Program-made: the position numbers and the translations under genes | Shown here: positions 34,905 through 43,750 of the stretch, piece after piece | Layout: each line of letters starts with the position of its first letter | How positions within the stretch are numbered: position 1 is the first letter of the stretch | The notes under the pieces: generated by a model | The model's database searches: none | The model's input: the letters and a program-made list of their open reading frames with translations, nothing else | Told to the model about the DNA's origin: nothing | Assembly (NCBI RefSeq): GCF_019711655.1 | Contig: NZ_JAIGNU010000001.1 | Span: forward strand, 1,211,501-1,275,500 | Length of the DNA: 64,000 nt | Direction: 5' to 3' | Origin: Qipengyuania mesophila | Lineage (GTDB): Bacteria; Pseudomonadota; Alphaproteobacteria; Sphingomonadales; Sphingomonadaceae

Positions 34905-36253
34905 CAGTCCTCTCCCATCCACAGGTTCCGCGCTCGCGCGAGCATCGGATATTTGGGTACGTCGGCCGCCAGCTTGTCGAGGGCTGCGCGGCGCAGCCGG
35001 GCGAGCATGCCGGGGGTCGCCAGCGATGCGCTGCCCTCGAGCAGGTCGCGTGCCAGGGTCGCGTCCTCGGCCTGCGTCGCGGCGGCGTCGTTGCGGGCGA
35101 TCATCCCCAGCGCATTGCGCGCCACCGCCAGCTGGAAGCGGTCGTGGCCTTCCATCCGGTCCTTCACCGTGGCCAGCCATTCGGCGATGGCAGTCGCGAT
35201 CTCGCCCACGCTCGCTTCGCCTGAGGGCTGGTGTGCCCCCGCCGCCGGGGACACGGGCCGCAGGCGCTCCTCCTCGGGTGCGTCGTCCTCGAGCAGCAGC
35301 AGCAGGTCGAGTTCCTGCTCGCTGGTTCGCCGCGAAATGACCACGCGTTCGAGCATGCGGTCGTCGCCGCTGCGCCAGAAGCTCGCCATGCGCAGGCAGC
35401 CGAGTGCCCACCAGACGGTGCGATAGACCAGCCAGAAACGGAACCGGGCCGGATCGACGGCGGCACCTCCGGCAGTCTCGTAGGCGGACAGGTAATCCTC
35501 CAGAGTGCCGAGCCCGAGCGCCGGTCGGTCGACCCGCGCAAAGCGCCACACGGCCATGCAGCCGAAGGCGAGATCCTCGTGGCGGTCGCCGAAATGCGCG
35601 AGTTCCCAGTCGAGCACGCCGGTGAGGTGCGAATCCTCGGCGAGGATATTGCCGAGGCGATAGTCGCCGTGGTTGAGCACGGGTTCGACACGGGGCGGCA
35701 GATTGGCCTGCAACCAGTGGAGCCCGAGTGCGATGATCGGCCGGTCCGCGCCTGCCTCGTCGAATTGCTGCGCGAGACCCGCGACCGCTTCCGCATAGTC
35801 CATCTCGGGTACGTCGCCGGGCAGCGATTCGCGGCTCAGCGAATGGATCCGCGCCAGATCCCGCGCCACTTCGCGCAGCAATTGTCCCGGATCATCCATC
35901 GCGAGGATCGCCCGCGGGTCGGGCGTACCGGGCAGCGCGCGCATGACGAACCCGCTGCCGATGCCATCCTCGGGCATCAGCTCGACCAGTACTTCGGGCG
36001 CGGTCACGCCCGCCCGGTGCGCTGCGCGGATGATCGCGGCTTCGGTGTCGTGTCCGTAGGGTCGTCCCTCCATGAAGGACAGGCTCGGCGCGCGCCGCAG
36101 GACGAAGTCCTCCGCACCGCTCGAAAAGCGCCAGCTTTCCATCGTGGCGCCACCAGTCAGGCGTCGCAGCCCTTCAGGCGCGGTCAAGCCTGCTCGCGCG
36201 AGCGCCCTAGCCAATCCCTGATCGAGCGCCCCCGCGCTTTCAGTCTCTCCCAT
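34904..36253 (-). CDS. APH-like phosphotransferase with DUF6285-like C terminus
   Basis: A 449-residue protein. The first 330 residues form an aminoglycoside-phosphotransferase-like kinase with VLNHGDYRLGNILAEDSHLTGVLDWELAHFGDRHEDLA, carrying the catalytic Asp and the metal-binding DWE. The last 110 residues (VGEIATAIAEWLATVKDRMEGHDRFQLAVARNALGMIARN) look like the helical DUF6285 domain that often accompanies these kinases as a separate gene. It is paired with the acyl-CoA dehydrogenase, so an acyl-CoA hydroxyl is a more likely substrate than an antibiotic. Confidence 0.82.
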   Translation of the reverse strand: MGETESAGALDQGLARALARAGLTAPEGLRRLTGGATMESWRFSSGAEDFVLRRAPSLSFMEGRPYGHDTEAAIIRAAHRAGVTAPEVLVELMPEDGIGSGFVMRALPGTPDPRAILAMDDPGQLLREVARDLARIHSLSRESLPGDVPEMDYAEAVAGLAQQFDEAGADRPIIALGLHWLQANLPPRVEPVLNHGDYRLGNILAEDSHLTGVLDWELAHFGDRHEDLAFGCMAVWRFARVDRPALGLGTLEDYLSAYETAGGAAVDPARFRFWLVYRTVWWALGCLRMASFWRSGDDRMLERVVISRRTSEQELDLLLLLEDDAPEEERLRPVSPAAGAHQPSGEASVGEIATAIAEWLATVKDRMEGHDRFQLAVARNALGMIARNDAAATQAEDATLARDLLEGSASLATPGMLARLRRAALDKLAADVPKYPMLARARNLWMGED

Positions 36254-36352
36254 GCAACCTATCTGTGCCGCGATTCGGCGACCGGCTCAACCCCGGACCT
36301 CTCCGCTCGCTGGCACGTTGTCTGGACGAACAACATTAGAGGAGACCAATTC

Positions 36353-36760
36353 ATGCGCCTTCCCAACAACGCCCATGTCGCGATCGTCGATGGCAAGAAC
36401 TTCACCGTGATGCGCAATACCGGCAAGCCACTCGAGCCGCGGCTGTCGGATGCGCAGAAGCCCGCGCTCGATGCGACCAATTTCAGCGCCGGCGTGAAGC
36501 ATCAGGACGACGTCGGCCAGCAGGTCGGTCGGACCGACCTCGAAGAGCTGGCCCATGGCGCCGCGGCGGCACAATGGCTCAACGCCAAGTCGATCGCCGG
36601 GGAGATCACCGATGTCCTCGTGATCGCGGACCCGAAGACGCTGGGCGAGATGCGGCGCCACTATCATTCGGAACTCGAAAAACGCCTCGTCGGCGAGATC
36701 GACAAGACCCTGTCGGGCGCATCCACCGCAAAGATCGAACAGGCCATCGCCAACGCATGA
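36353..36760 (+). CDS. Host-attachment family protein (baeRF-like)
   Basis: A 135-residue protein of the family named after an Agrobacterium attachment gene (Host_attach, related to archaeal-type RF1-like folds). Recognised by AHVAIVDGKNFTVMRNTG at the N terminus and DVLVIADPKTLGEMRRHYHSELEKRLVGEIDKTLS. AGAGGAG precedes the ATG at 36353. Despite its name, a role in attachment is not established for most members; it is common in free-living alphaproteobacteria. Confidence 0.8.
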   Translation: MRLPNNAHVAIVDGKNFTVMRNTGKPLEPRLSDAQKPALDATNFSAGVKHQDDVGQQVGRTDLEELAHGAAAAQWLNAKSIAGEITDVLVIADPKTLGEMRRHYHSELEKRLVGEIDKTLSGASTAKIEQAIANA

Positions 36761-36766
36761 TCTCGG

Positions 36767-36816
36767 GCGCGCGGGACCGGAAGCAATATGGAGAACGCCA
36801 AACCTGTCCCGCGCGC
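36767..36816. repeat. Long inverted repeat after the host-attachment gene
   Basis: GCGCGCGGGAC (36767-36777) pairs perfectly with GTCCCGCGCGC (36806-36816) around a 28-base loop. AACACTTTTCG follows, so it may act as a poor terminator. At 36850-36863 ACCCTGAGCTTGTC matches part of the dispersed repeat found at 54858-54932. Confidence 0.4.
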
Positions 36817-36902
36817 AACACTTTTCGTCGCGAGAAGGCTTGTGCCGTACCCTGAGCTTGTCATTAAGCTTCGCCTAACCACGGAGGGTGTACAGGGTCG
36901 GT

Positions 36903-37922
36903 ATGCGAAAAGGATTGTTTGGACGATTGGCAGTGATCGGGGCGATGCTCATCGCACCTCCATCGCTGGCACAGGGTGGCGGATTCGAGAACCAGTTCGA
37001 CGCGGTGCTGGGCACAGAGGTGCGAGCGCCGCAAGCCTATGAGGCAGCGCTCTCCTCGCCGCTCGAGCGGCAGATCGCGCAGTTGGCGGAGGGTTCGAAC
37101 GGGCGCATCGGCGTCTATGCCATCGATCTCTCTACCGGTCGCGATGTCGGCGTCCTTGCCGACCAGCGTTTCCCGATGGCGAGCACCAGCAAGGTGGCGA
37201 TCGCGGCAACCTTCCTCGCCGGAGTGGATGCCGGCCGCTGGAGTCTGAGCAGCGAATATCGCCTACCGCGGCCCGGTGGCGCCTATCTGCCCGCCTATCA
37301 GCACCTCAGCCTGATGATCAGCAAGAGCTGCAACGACTGCACCGACGCGCTGCTCGCGGCAGTCGGAGGTCCGCGCGCCGTCAACAAGTGGATGCGCGAG
37401 GCGGGGATCGAGGAATTCGAGCTGACCCGCAACATCGCCTCGCTGATCCGCGACGATGGCCGCACCGATCCGGCCTGGAACGTCGTGCGCGAAGACAGCG
37501 CCACGCCGCGCGCGATGGGGAAACTGCTAGCCGGCATCTATCAGGGCAAGTGGCTCAGCGAGCATTCGCGCCGCGTGCTGCTCGACGCGATGGAGGAAAC
37601 GAGCACCGGCAAACACCGGATGAGGTCGGTCCTGCCGGTCAGCGCCAATCTGGCCCACAAGACCGGAACGCTCGCCCGCACAGCCAGCGACATCGGGATC
37701 TTCAACACGCCCGACGGACGTGCGATCGCTGTGGCGATCTACGTAACCGGGCAAAGCCCCTCGATGGCGATCGAAAACGGCAGCCGTAGCCAGAAGCTCG
37801 CAGCACGTGCCAACCGCGATGCGCGCATTTCGAGCATCACGCAGGCGCTCTATCAGGGCTTCTGGCAGAACTCGGACAACGATGGCCGCAACTGGGCGAG
37901 CGCGGAGTACGGCGGCAATTAA
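36903..37922 (+). CDS. Class A beta-lactamase-like serine hydrolase lacking Glu166
   Basis: Exported 339-residue protein with a signal peptide (residues 1-25) and a Beta-lactamase2 fold. Active-site motifs: STSK in FPMASTSKVAIA (Ser70/Lys73), SCN instead of SDN in SKSCNDCTDALL, and KTG in AHKTGTLARTASD. The omega-loop reads LTRNIASLI, aligned with LDRWEPELN of class A enzymes, so the deacylating Glu166 and Asn170 are replaced by isoleucines. It can probably acylate but not hydrolyse beta-lactams in the usual way. AGGG sits five bases before the ATG. A penicillin-binding or peptidoglycan-related role is possible; unproven. Confidence 0.8.
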   Translation: MRKGLFGRLAVIGAMLIAPPSLAQGGGFENQFDAVLGTEVRAPQAYEAALSSPLERQIAQLAEGSNGRIGVYAIDLSTGRDVGVLADQRFPMASTSKVAIAATFLAGVDAGRWSLSSEYRLPRPGGAYLPAYQHLSLMISKSCNDCTDALLAAVGGPRAVNKWMREAGIEEFELTRNIASLIRDDGRTDPAWNVVREDSATPRAMGKLLAGIYQGKWLSEHSRRVLLDAMEETSTGKHRMRSVLPVSANLAHKTGTLARTASDIGIFNTPDGRAIAVAIYVTGQSPSMAIENGSRSQKLAARANRDARISSITQALYQGFWQNSDNDGRNWASAEYGGN

Positions 37923-37940
37923 GGCTCTTCAAAGCGGGGT

Positions 37941-37982
37941 AAGAAAAAGGGCGGCGCCGCAAGGCACCGCCCTTTCTTTTTC
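37941..37982. terminator. Bidirectional terminator between convergent genes
   Basis: GGGCGGCGCC-GCAA-GGCACCGCCC (37949-37972) is flanked by AAGAAAAA on the left and TTTCTTTTT on the right, so it can end both the serine hydrolase transcript (plus) and the acidic lipoprotein transcript (minus). It matches the rplL terminator at 22 of 24 stem-loop bases. Confidence 0.85.
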
Positions 37983-38015
37983 GAAACGGTAAACCGCGTT
38001 CGAAACGGCGACCGA

Positions 38016-38270
38016 TTAGTCGGCAGCGGCTTCGGCCGGGGTTTCGTCGCCTTCGACAGCAGCTTCGGTTTCAGCAGCAGCTTCGTCAGCTTCCGCAGCA
38101 ACTTCTTCAGCGCCGGCTTCCATGGCGTCGCCAGCGGCTTCCATGTTGGCTTCGGTGTCGGCAGCAGCGTTTTCTGCGGTTGCTTCAGCAGCGTCTTCGG
38201 TGGCTTCCGAGCAAGCAGCGAGCGTCAGGGCAGCGGCCGAAGCGGCAGCGAAAAGAGCGATCTTGCGCAT
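38016..38270 (-). CDS. Small acidic Ala/Glu-rich lipoprotein
   Basis: An 84-residue protein: signal peptide MRKIALFAAASAAALTLAAC with lipobox LAAC, then a low-complexity acidic tail (AAEATAENAAADTEANMEAAGDAMEAG). AGGA lies nine bases before the ATG. It is similar in build to the lipoprotein at 22962-23192. The tail has alternating Ala/Glu like a single long helix. Function unknown. Confidence 0.75.
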   Translation of the reverse strand: MRKIALFAAASAAALTLAACSEATEDAAEATAENAAADTEANMEAAGDAMEAGAEEVAAEADEAAAETEAAVEGDETPAEAAAD

Positions 38271-38372
38271 AGGTGTAAATCCTTGAACAGCGAGTTTGAG
38301 TGCAGTTCGAAAGCCCGAAGGCCTCTCCCCGCGCGAGTCCCGAAATGGGGCCTCACAGTGTCTAAATAATGG

Positions 38373-38443
38373 CCGAATTGGGGCACCGCAAGCTGTTTCG
38401 CCCAATCTCCGCCACATTCTTGCCGTAATTGGGCCGGAATTGG
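38373..38443. repeat. Three CCG(N)AATTGG repeats upstream of polA
   Basis: CCGAATTGG (38373-38381), CCGTAATTGG (38423-38432) and CCGGAATTGG (38434-38443) are direct repeats in the 249-base gap between the divergent lipoprotein gene and polA. They may be operator sites for one of the two genes. I see no other gene in the gap. Confidence 0.35.
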
Positions 38444-38519
38444 CACTAATCCGCCGCTTGCGCAGCGCAGGAAAAATCGCGCTCCCCATTGTGGCATGCC
38501 GTTGCTAAGCCCCTCCACA

Positions 38520-41354
38520 ATGGCTGATACACCGCATCTCTACCTGGTCGATGGCTCGGCCTACATCTTCCGCGCCTACCACCGACTCCCCCCGCTCACC
38601 GACCCCGAAGGTACGCCGGTCGGCGCGGTCTACGGCTATACCACGATGCTGTGGAAGCTGGCCGACGACCTGCACAAGGCCGACGGCCCGACCCATTTGG
38701 CGGTAGTCCTCGACAAGTCGAGCCACAGCTTCCGCAACGAGATCTACGACCAGTACAAGGCGCACCGCCCAGATCCGCCCGAAGACCTGGTGCCGCAGTT
38801 TCCGCTGATTCGCCATGCGACGCGTGCCTTCAGCCTGCCCTGCATCGAGGAGCCCGGCGTCGAAGCCGACGACATGATCGCCTCTTACGCGCGGGTCGCA
38901 CAGGACCAGGGATGGAACGTCACCATCGTGTCGAGCGACAAAGATCTGATGCAGCTCGTCGGCGAGAAGGACGGGGCGCGGATCGACATGCTCGATACGA
39001 TGAAGAATGCGCGCATCTATATCGAGGAAGTCGAGGAGAAGTTTGGCGTGCCGCCCGAGAAGGTCGGCGACGTGCTCGCGCTGATGGGCGATTCGGTCGA
39101 CAATATCCCGGGCATCTTCGGCGTCGGGCCGAAGACCGCAAGCAAGCTGATCGCCGAGCATGGCGACCTTACCGCCGCGCTGGATGCGGCGGCAGACATG
39201 AAGAAGAGCAAGCTCAAGGAGCGCCTGCTCGAACATCGCGCCGATGCCGAGATGAGTCGCGTCCTGGTCACTCTCAGGGAAGACTGCCCGCTCCCCATCG
39301 CGCTCGACGAGATGAAGCTCGAAGGCGTGCCCCCCGAACCGCTGGCAGCCTTTCTATCGAAACACGGTTTTACCAGCCTCCTGAAACGGCTCGACGCCGG
39401 AACCGGAAGCCCTTCGCGTAAGACCGACCTCAACCCGGCCAGGCAGGACACGCCCGGCGCGGCCGCAAGCAGCGAAGGCAGTCGCCAGCCGCTGCCCGAC
39501 TTCCCGGCCGTCGATCGGTCTGCCTATGAGTGCGTCCAGACCATCGAGCGGCTCGAGCACTGGGTGGAGCGTGCCCACGCCGCGCGGCTCGTGGCGGTCG
39601 ACACCGAGACCAGCTCGCTCGACTGCATGCTGTGCGACCTCGTGGGCGTGAGCCTCGCGCTCGGCCCCAACGATGCCTGCTACATCCCGCTCGGTCATGG
39701 CGGCAGCGACATGTTCGCCGAGAAGCCCCAACAGATCGACAGGGCTGCGGCGCTCGCCGCACTGGCGCCGATGCTGGCAAGCGAGGCGGTGCTGAAGGTC
39801 TTCCACAACGGAAAATACGATCTCAACGTCCTCGCGCGCAACGGGGTGGACGTGTCGCCCATCGACGACACGATGATCATCAGCTTCGATCTCGACGCCG
39901 GCCGCCAGCTCGACGGGATCGGCGGGGGCCACGGGATGGACGAGCTCGCCGAGCGCCACCTCGGTCACACCTGCCTCAGCTTCAAGGAAGTCTGCGGCAC
40001 CGGCAGGAAGGCGATCCCCTTCGGCGAAGTGCCGCTGGACAAGGCGACCGAATACGCGGCCGAGGATGCCGACGTGACCTGGCGCCTCTACCAGCATCTG
40101 AAGCCGCGGCTCGCGACCGAAGGTGGGACGAAGATCTACGAGCGGGTCGATCGACCGCTCGTCCCCGTGGTCGCGCAGATGGAACGCCACGGCATCAAGG
40201 TCGATCGCACCCGGCTGGCCAAGCTGTCGGAAGAATTTGCGAGCGAGACCGCGCGGCTGGAGAAGGAGATTCACCAGATCGCCGGCACCGAATTCACCGT
40301 CGGCAGCCCCAAGCAGCTCGGGGACGTGCTGTTCGACAAGCTCGGCTACAAGGGCGGCAAGAAGGGCAAGAGCGGACAGTATTCGACCGACCAGAGCGTG
40401 CTCGAGCGCCTCTCCGGTGACGGAGCGGAGATCGCGAGCAAGGTGCTCGAATGGCGCCAGCTGGCAAAGCTCAAGAGCACCTATACCGACGCGCTGCAGG
40501 AAGCGATCAACCCGGAGACCGGGCGCGTCCATACCAGCTACAGCCTCGTGGGGGCGCAGACCGGCCGCCTCTCCTCGACCGACCCGAACCTCCAGAACAT
40601 TCCGATCCGTACCGAGATCGGCCGCCAGATTCGCGACGCCTTCGTCGCCAGCGAGGGCCACGTCCTGCTCGCCGCCGACTATTCGCAGATCGAACTGCGC
40701 CTCGCCGCGCATATGGCCGACGTGCCCTCGCTCAAGGAGGCCTTCGCCAATGGCGAGGACATCCATGCGCGCACCGCCACCGAAATGTTCGGCGAGGTCA
40801 ACCGCGATACGCGCGGCCGGGCCAAGACCATCAACTTCGCGATTCTCTACGGTATCTCGCGCTGGGGCCTCGCCGGACGGCTCGGCGTCCAGCCCGACGA
40901 AGCGCAGGCTATGATCGACACCTATTTCCAGCGCTTTCCGGGCATCCAGAAATACATAGTTCGCAAGCTCGAGGAGGTGCGCGAGCGCGGCTATTCGGAG
41001 ACGCTCTTCGGGCGCAAGACCTGGTTCCCGCGGATTTCCTCCAAGAACCAGGCCGAGCGACAAGGGAGCGAGCGTGCGGCGATCAACGCGCCGATCCAGG
41101 GCACCAGCGCCGACATCATCAAGCGCGCCATGGCACGCATGATGCCCGCGCTCGAAGAAGCTGGCCTTGCCCATGTTCGCATGCTGCTGCAGGTCCATGA
41201 CGAACTGGTTTTCGAACTGCCCGAAGCCGATGTCGATGCCGCCTCCGCGGTGATCGAGCGTGTGATGGCCGGCGCCGCGGAACCGGCGGTGAGGCTCGAC
41301 GTACCGTTGGGGGTGGAGATCGGAACGGGCACCAGCTGGGGGGCAGCACACTGA
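38520..41354 (+). CDS. polA: DNA polymerase I
   Basis: Repair and Okazaki-fragment polymerase, 944 residues. The 5' nuclease domain (LYLVDGSAYIFRAYHRLPP, GDSVDNIPGIFGVGPKTA), an apparently intact 3'-5' exonuclease domain (VAVDTETSSLD, VFHNGKYDLNVLARNGV) and the polymerase domain (LLAADYSQIELRLAAHM, QVHDELVFELPE) are all visible. I start at ATG 38520 (MADTPHLYLVDG); an ATG at 38496 is in frame and equally lacks a good ribosome site. A histidine kinase gene follows directly. Confidence 0.95.
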   Translation: MADTPHLYLVDGSAYIFRAYHRLPPLTDPEGTPVGAVYGYTTMLWKLADDLHKADGPTHLAVVLDKSSHSFRNEIYDQYKAHRPDPPEDLVPQFPLIRHATRAFSLPCIEEPGVEADDMIASYARVAQDQGWNVTIVSSDKDLMQLVGEKDGARIDMLDTMKNARIYIEEVEEKFGVPPEKVGDVLALMGDSVDNIPGIFGVGPKTASKLIAEHGDLTAALDAAADMKKSKLKERLLEHRADAEMSRVLVTLREDCPLPIALDEMKLEGVPPEPLAAFLSKHGFTSLLKRLDAGTGSPSRKTDLNPARQDTPGAAASSEGSRQPLPDFPAVDRSAYECVQTIERLEHWVERAHAARLVAVDTETSSLDCMLCDLVGVSLALGPNDACYIPLGHGGSDMFAEKPQQIDRAAALAALAPMLASEAVLKVFHNGKYDLNVLARNGVDVSPIDDTMIISFDLDAGRQLDGIGGGHGMDELAERHLGHTCLSFKEVCGTGRKAIPFGEVPLDKATEYAAEDADVTWRLYQHLKPRLATEGGTKIYERVDRPLVPVVAQMERHGIKVDRTRLAKLSEEFASETARLEKEIHQIAGTEFTVGSPKQLGDVLFDKLGYKGGKKGKSGQYSTDQSVLERLSGDGAEIASKVLEWRQLAKLKSTYTDALQEAINPETGRVHTSYSLVGAQTGRLSSTDPNLQNIPIRTEIGRQIRDAFVASEGHVLLAADYSQIELRLAAHMADVPSLKEAFANGEDIHARTATEMFGEVNRDTRGRAKTINFAILYGISRWGLAGRLGVQPDEAQAMIDTYFQRFPGIQKYIVRKLEEVRERGYSETLFGRKTWFPRISSKNQAERQGSERAAINAPIQGTSADIIKRAMARMMPALEEAGLAHVRMLLQVHDELVFELPEADVDAASAVIERVMAGAAEPAVRLDVPLGVEIGTGTSWGAAH

Positions 41355-41398
41355 ACGAGATCGACGAGTTCGTCGCGCGGACGCGCGATCCGCGCTGG

Positions 41399-42631
41399 AT
41401 GAACGTCGCGCTGCTGACCTTCATCGCAGCGGCCATGTTCGCGACGCTGGTGCTGGTCTACCAGACGGTCGAGGCCGAGCGCGCCCAGCGCGAACAGGTC
41501 GGGCGCACCGTCGAGGTGCTCGAGGAACTGCGCCAGGTGAACCGTGCGGCGCTGAGCGGGGAGACCGGCCAGCGCGGCTATCTCATCACGCTCGATCGCC
41601 GCTACCTCGCGCCCTACCACGCCGGGCGCGAGCAGATCCAACCGTCGCTCGACCGCATCCGCGAATTGCTCGGCGAGGATGCCACTCCGCGCCAGACACA
41701 GCTGGTCGACCAGATCGACACGCTTGCGCGCGCCAAGTTCGACGAGATGGCGGGCGGCGTCGAGATGCTCGAGAAGGGCCAGCTGCTCGATGCGCGCCGC
41801 GCCATCCTGACCGACGAAGGCGTCGAGACCATGGAGCGGCTCGGTCGCGCGATCGCCGAGATGGAGGACATCGAAAACGAGGTCCTTGCCGAGCGCATCA
41901 CCGAGGCGGCCCGGACCGAGGCCCGCGTTCTTCCGCTGCTCGGGGCGCTCCTCGTCCTGCTGGTGCTGGCCATGCTCGCCGGCGCGCGCCTGGTCGGCCG
42001 TGCCGCCCGGGCGGAGGCCGAGGCTGCACAGGCGGCAGTGGTCAGCGAGGCGCGCGACCGTGCCGACCTGCTCGCGCGCGAACTCAACCACCGGGTGAAG
42101 AACCTCTTCGCCGTGATCCTTGCGATCGTGCAGATGAGTGCACGCGACAAGCCCGAGGCGAAGGAGGTGACCGAAAGCATCGCCCAGCGGATCCGTGCGC
42201 TGCTCACCGCGCACGAGGTCAGCCAGGGCGAGCTCGAACGCCCGGTCGCCTCGCTCCGCGCTCTGGTCGAGACCTCGCTCGCCCCATACCGTTCGAGCAA
42301 GCACCCGGCCGAAATAGACGGCCCCGACGTCATGCTTCCGGCGAAGCGCGTGACCCCGCTCGGACTGGTGCTGCACGAACTGACCACCAATGCGGTCAAA
42401 TACGGTGCCTGGAAGAACGACGGCACCGTGCATGTCACCTGGACAGAAACCGACGGCATCGTGAAGCTGACCTGGCGCGAAAGCGGCGCCGAGCTGTCCG
42501 AACTGCCCGAGCGCAAGGGCTTCGGCAGCCTGCTGATGACCAGCGCCGCACGCCAGTTCGGCGGCACGTTCGAGCGCGGCTTCACCAAGGACGGACTGCT
42601 GGTATCCATCGACCTGCCGGTCGGCGACTAG
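41399..42631 (+). CDS. CHASE3-HWE sensor histidine kinase
   Basis: Membrane histidine kinase of 410 residues. One transmembrane helix (about residues 3-21), a CHASE3 extracytoplasmic domain (EELRQVNRAALSGETGQRGYLITLDRRYLAPY), a second helix (about 180-200), then an HWE/HisKA_2 kinase with phosphoacceptor ELNHRVKNLFAVI and N-box HELTTNAVKYGA. Such kinases often feed the PhyR/EcfG general stress response in sphingomonads; that link is inferred, no receiver or EcfG gene is here. ATG 41399 has no ribosome site. In frame 48 bases upstream, CTG 41351 overlaps the polA stop and has GGGGGG before it. Confidence 0.85.
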   Translation: MNVALLTFIAAAMFATLVLVYQTVEAERAQREQVGRTVEVLEELRQVNRAALSGETGQRGYLITLDRRYLAPYHAGREQIQPSLDRIRELLGEDATPRQTQLVDQIDTLARAKFDEMAGGVEMLEKGQLLDARRAILTDEGVETMERLGRAIAEMEDIENEVLAERITEAARTEARVLPLLGALLVLLVLAMLAGARLVGRAARAEAEAAQAAVVSEARDRADLLARELNHRVKNLFAVILAIVQMSARDKPEAKEVTESIAQRIRALLTAHEVSQGELERPVASLRALVETSLAPYRSSKHPAEIDGPDVMLPAKRVTPLGLVLHELTTNAVKYGAWKNDGTVHVTWTETDGIVKLTWRESGAELSELPERKGFGSLLMTSAARQFGGTFERGFTKDGLLVSIDLPVGD

Positions 42632-42670
42632 GCTTGCCATCAGGTTCGCCCACCCATACCGATTGTCGTA

Positions 42671-43750
42671 ATGCTCGAACGCTACGATCCGCGCAATTGG
42701 TCGATCTCCTATGACGGCCTGATCCACACCCTGATCGCGCTGGGCGGATCGGTCGCGCTTGCCCTGCTGGCGCATTGGGTCGCCTTCGTGGTGCTGCGCC
42801 GATTGACTCTGACCTCGGAGAGCACGCTCGACGATGCCGTGGTCGAAGCGGTGCGCAAGCCGCTGCGCTGGGCGGCGATAGCCTTCGCGATCGCAGTGGC
42901 CGCTGAAAACGATGCGCTGGTCGGGCGCGGCTGGGACGTGCTCGCCCGCTTTCTTACCCCTGCGGTGGTCGGCTGGGTCGCCTATGCCGTCGTGCGCGGG
43001 CTCGCGCGCGGCTACGAGGCGCAGATCGGGGAGGCCGAAGATCCGGTAGCCCATCGCGGACGCTTGACGCGTATCGCGATCCTCTCGCGCACGGTGAAGG
43101 TGGGGATCATCATCATCACCGTTTCGCTGATCATGCTCAACGTTCCGGGCGTACGCGATATCGGCACGACCATGCTCGCCTCGGCCGGCCTTGCCGCGCT
43201 GGCTGTCGGTGCAGCGGCCCAGCCGGCGCTCAAGTCGCTGATCGCGGGCCTGCAGATGGCGCTCACCCAGCCGCTGCGAATCGGCGACCTCGTCAAGGTC
43301 GACGGCCAGGCGGGGCGGGTGGAGGAAATCCGCATGAGCTTCGTCACCGTGCGCACCTGGGACGAGCGCGTGCTCGTGGTGCCGACCAGCCGCTTCCTCG
43401 ACGGCAGCTTCGAGAACTGGTCGCGGGTCAGCGAGAAGCTTACCGGCCCGGTCATGCTGCATCTCGACCCGATCGCCGATGTCGAACCGATCCGTGCGGA
43501 ATTCGAGCGTTTCGTCCAGGCCCACGCGCTGTGGGACGGGCGCAACCTCCAGTTGCTGATGACCGAAGCCTATCCCGAAAGCATCGAGCTACGCCTGTCG
43601 ATGAGCGCGGATACGATCGGCGATCTGTGGACGCTGCGCTGCGATGTCCGCGAGCACATGCTTGCCTGGATCAAGCAGAACCAGCCCGAGGCGCTGATCC
43701 GCCACCGGCTCGAGGTCGAGGCGGCGAACCAGCGCGTGAAGGGAAGCTAA
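42671..43750 (+). CDS. MscS-family mechanosensitive channel
   Basis: A 359-residue MscS homologue: about four transmembrane segments, the pore helix TTMLASAGLAALAVGAAAQPALKSLIAGLQMALTQPLRIGDLVKVDG, the beta domain, and a mixed C-terminal domain. The conserved position after the pore is rich in Gly and Ala, as in gated channels. Begins 39 bases after the histidine kinase gene. Converges with the CDC48-like gene, overlapping by four bases. Confidence 0.87.
   Translation: MLERYDPRNWSISYDGLIHTLIALGGSVALALLAHWVAFVVLRRLTLTSESTLDDAVVEAVRKPLRWAAIAFAIAVAAENDALVGRGWDVLARFLTPAVVGWVAYAVVRGLARGYEAQIGEAEDPVAHRGRLTRIAILSRTVKVGIIIITVSLIMLNVPGVRDIGTTMLASAGLAALAVGAAAQPALKSLIAGLQMALTQPLRIGDLVKVDGQAGRVEEIRMSFVTVRTWDERVLVVPTSRFLDGSFENWSRVSEKLTGPVMLHLDPIADVEPIRAEFERFVQAHALWDGRNLQLLMTEAYPESIELRLSMSADTIGDLWTLRCDVREHMLAWIKQNQPEALIRHRLEVEAANQRVKGS

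Noticed and set aside
34904..36253. Aminoglycoside resistance kinase
   Set aside because: Coupled to an acyl-CoA dehydrogenase and carrying a DUF6285-like C terminus, so a metabolic kinase is more likely.
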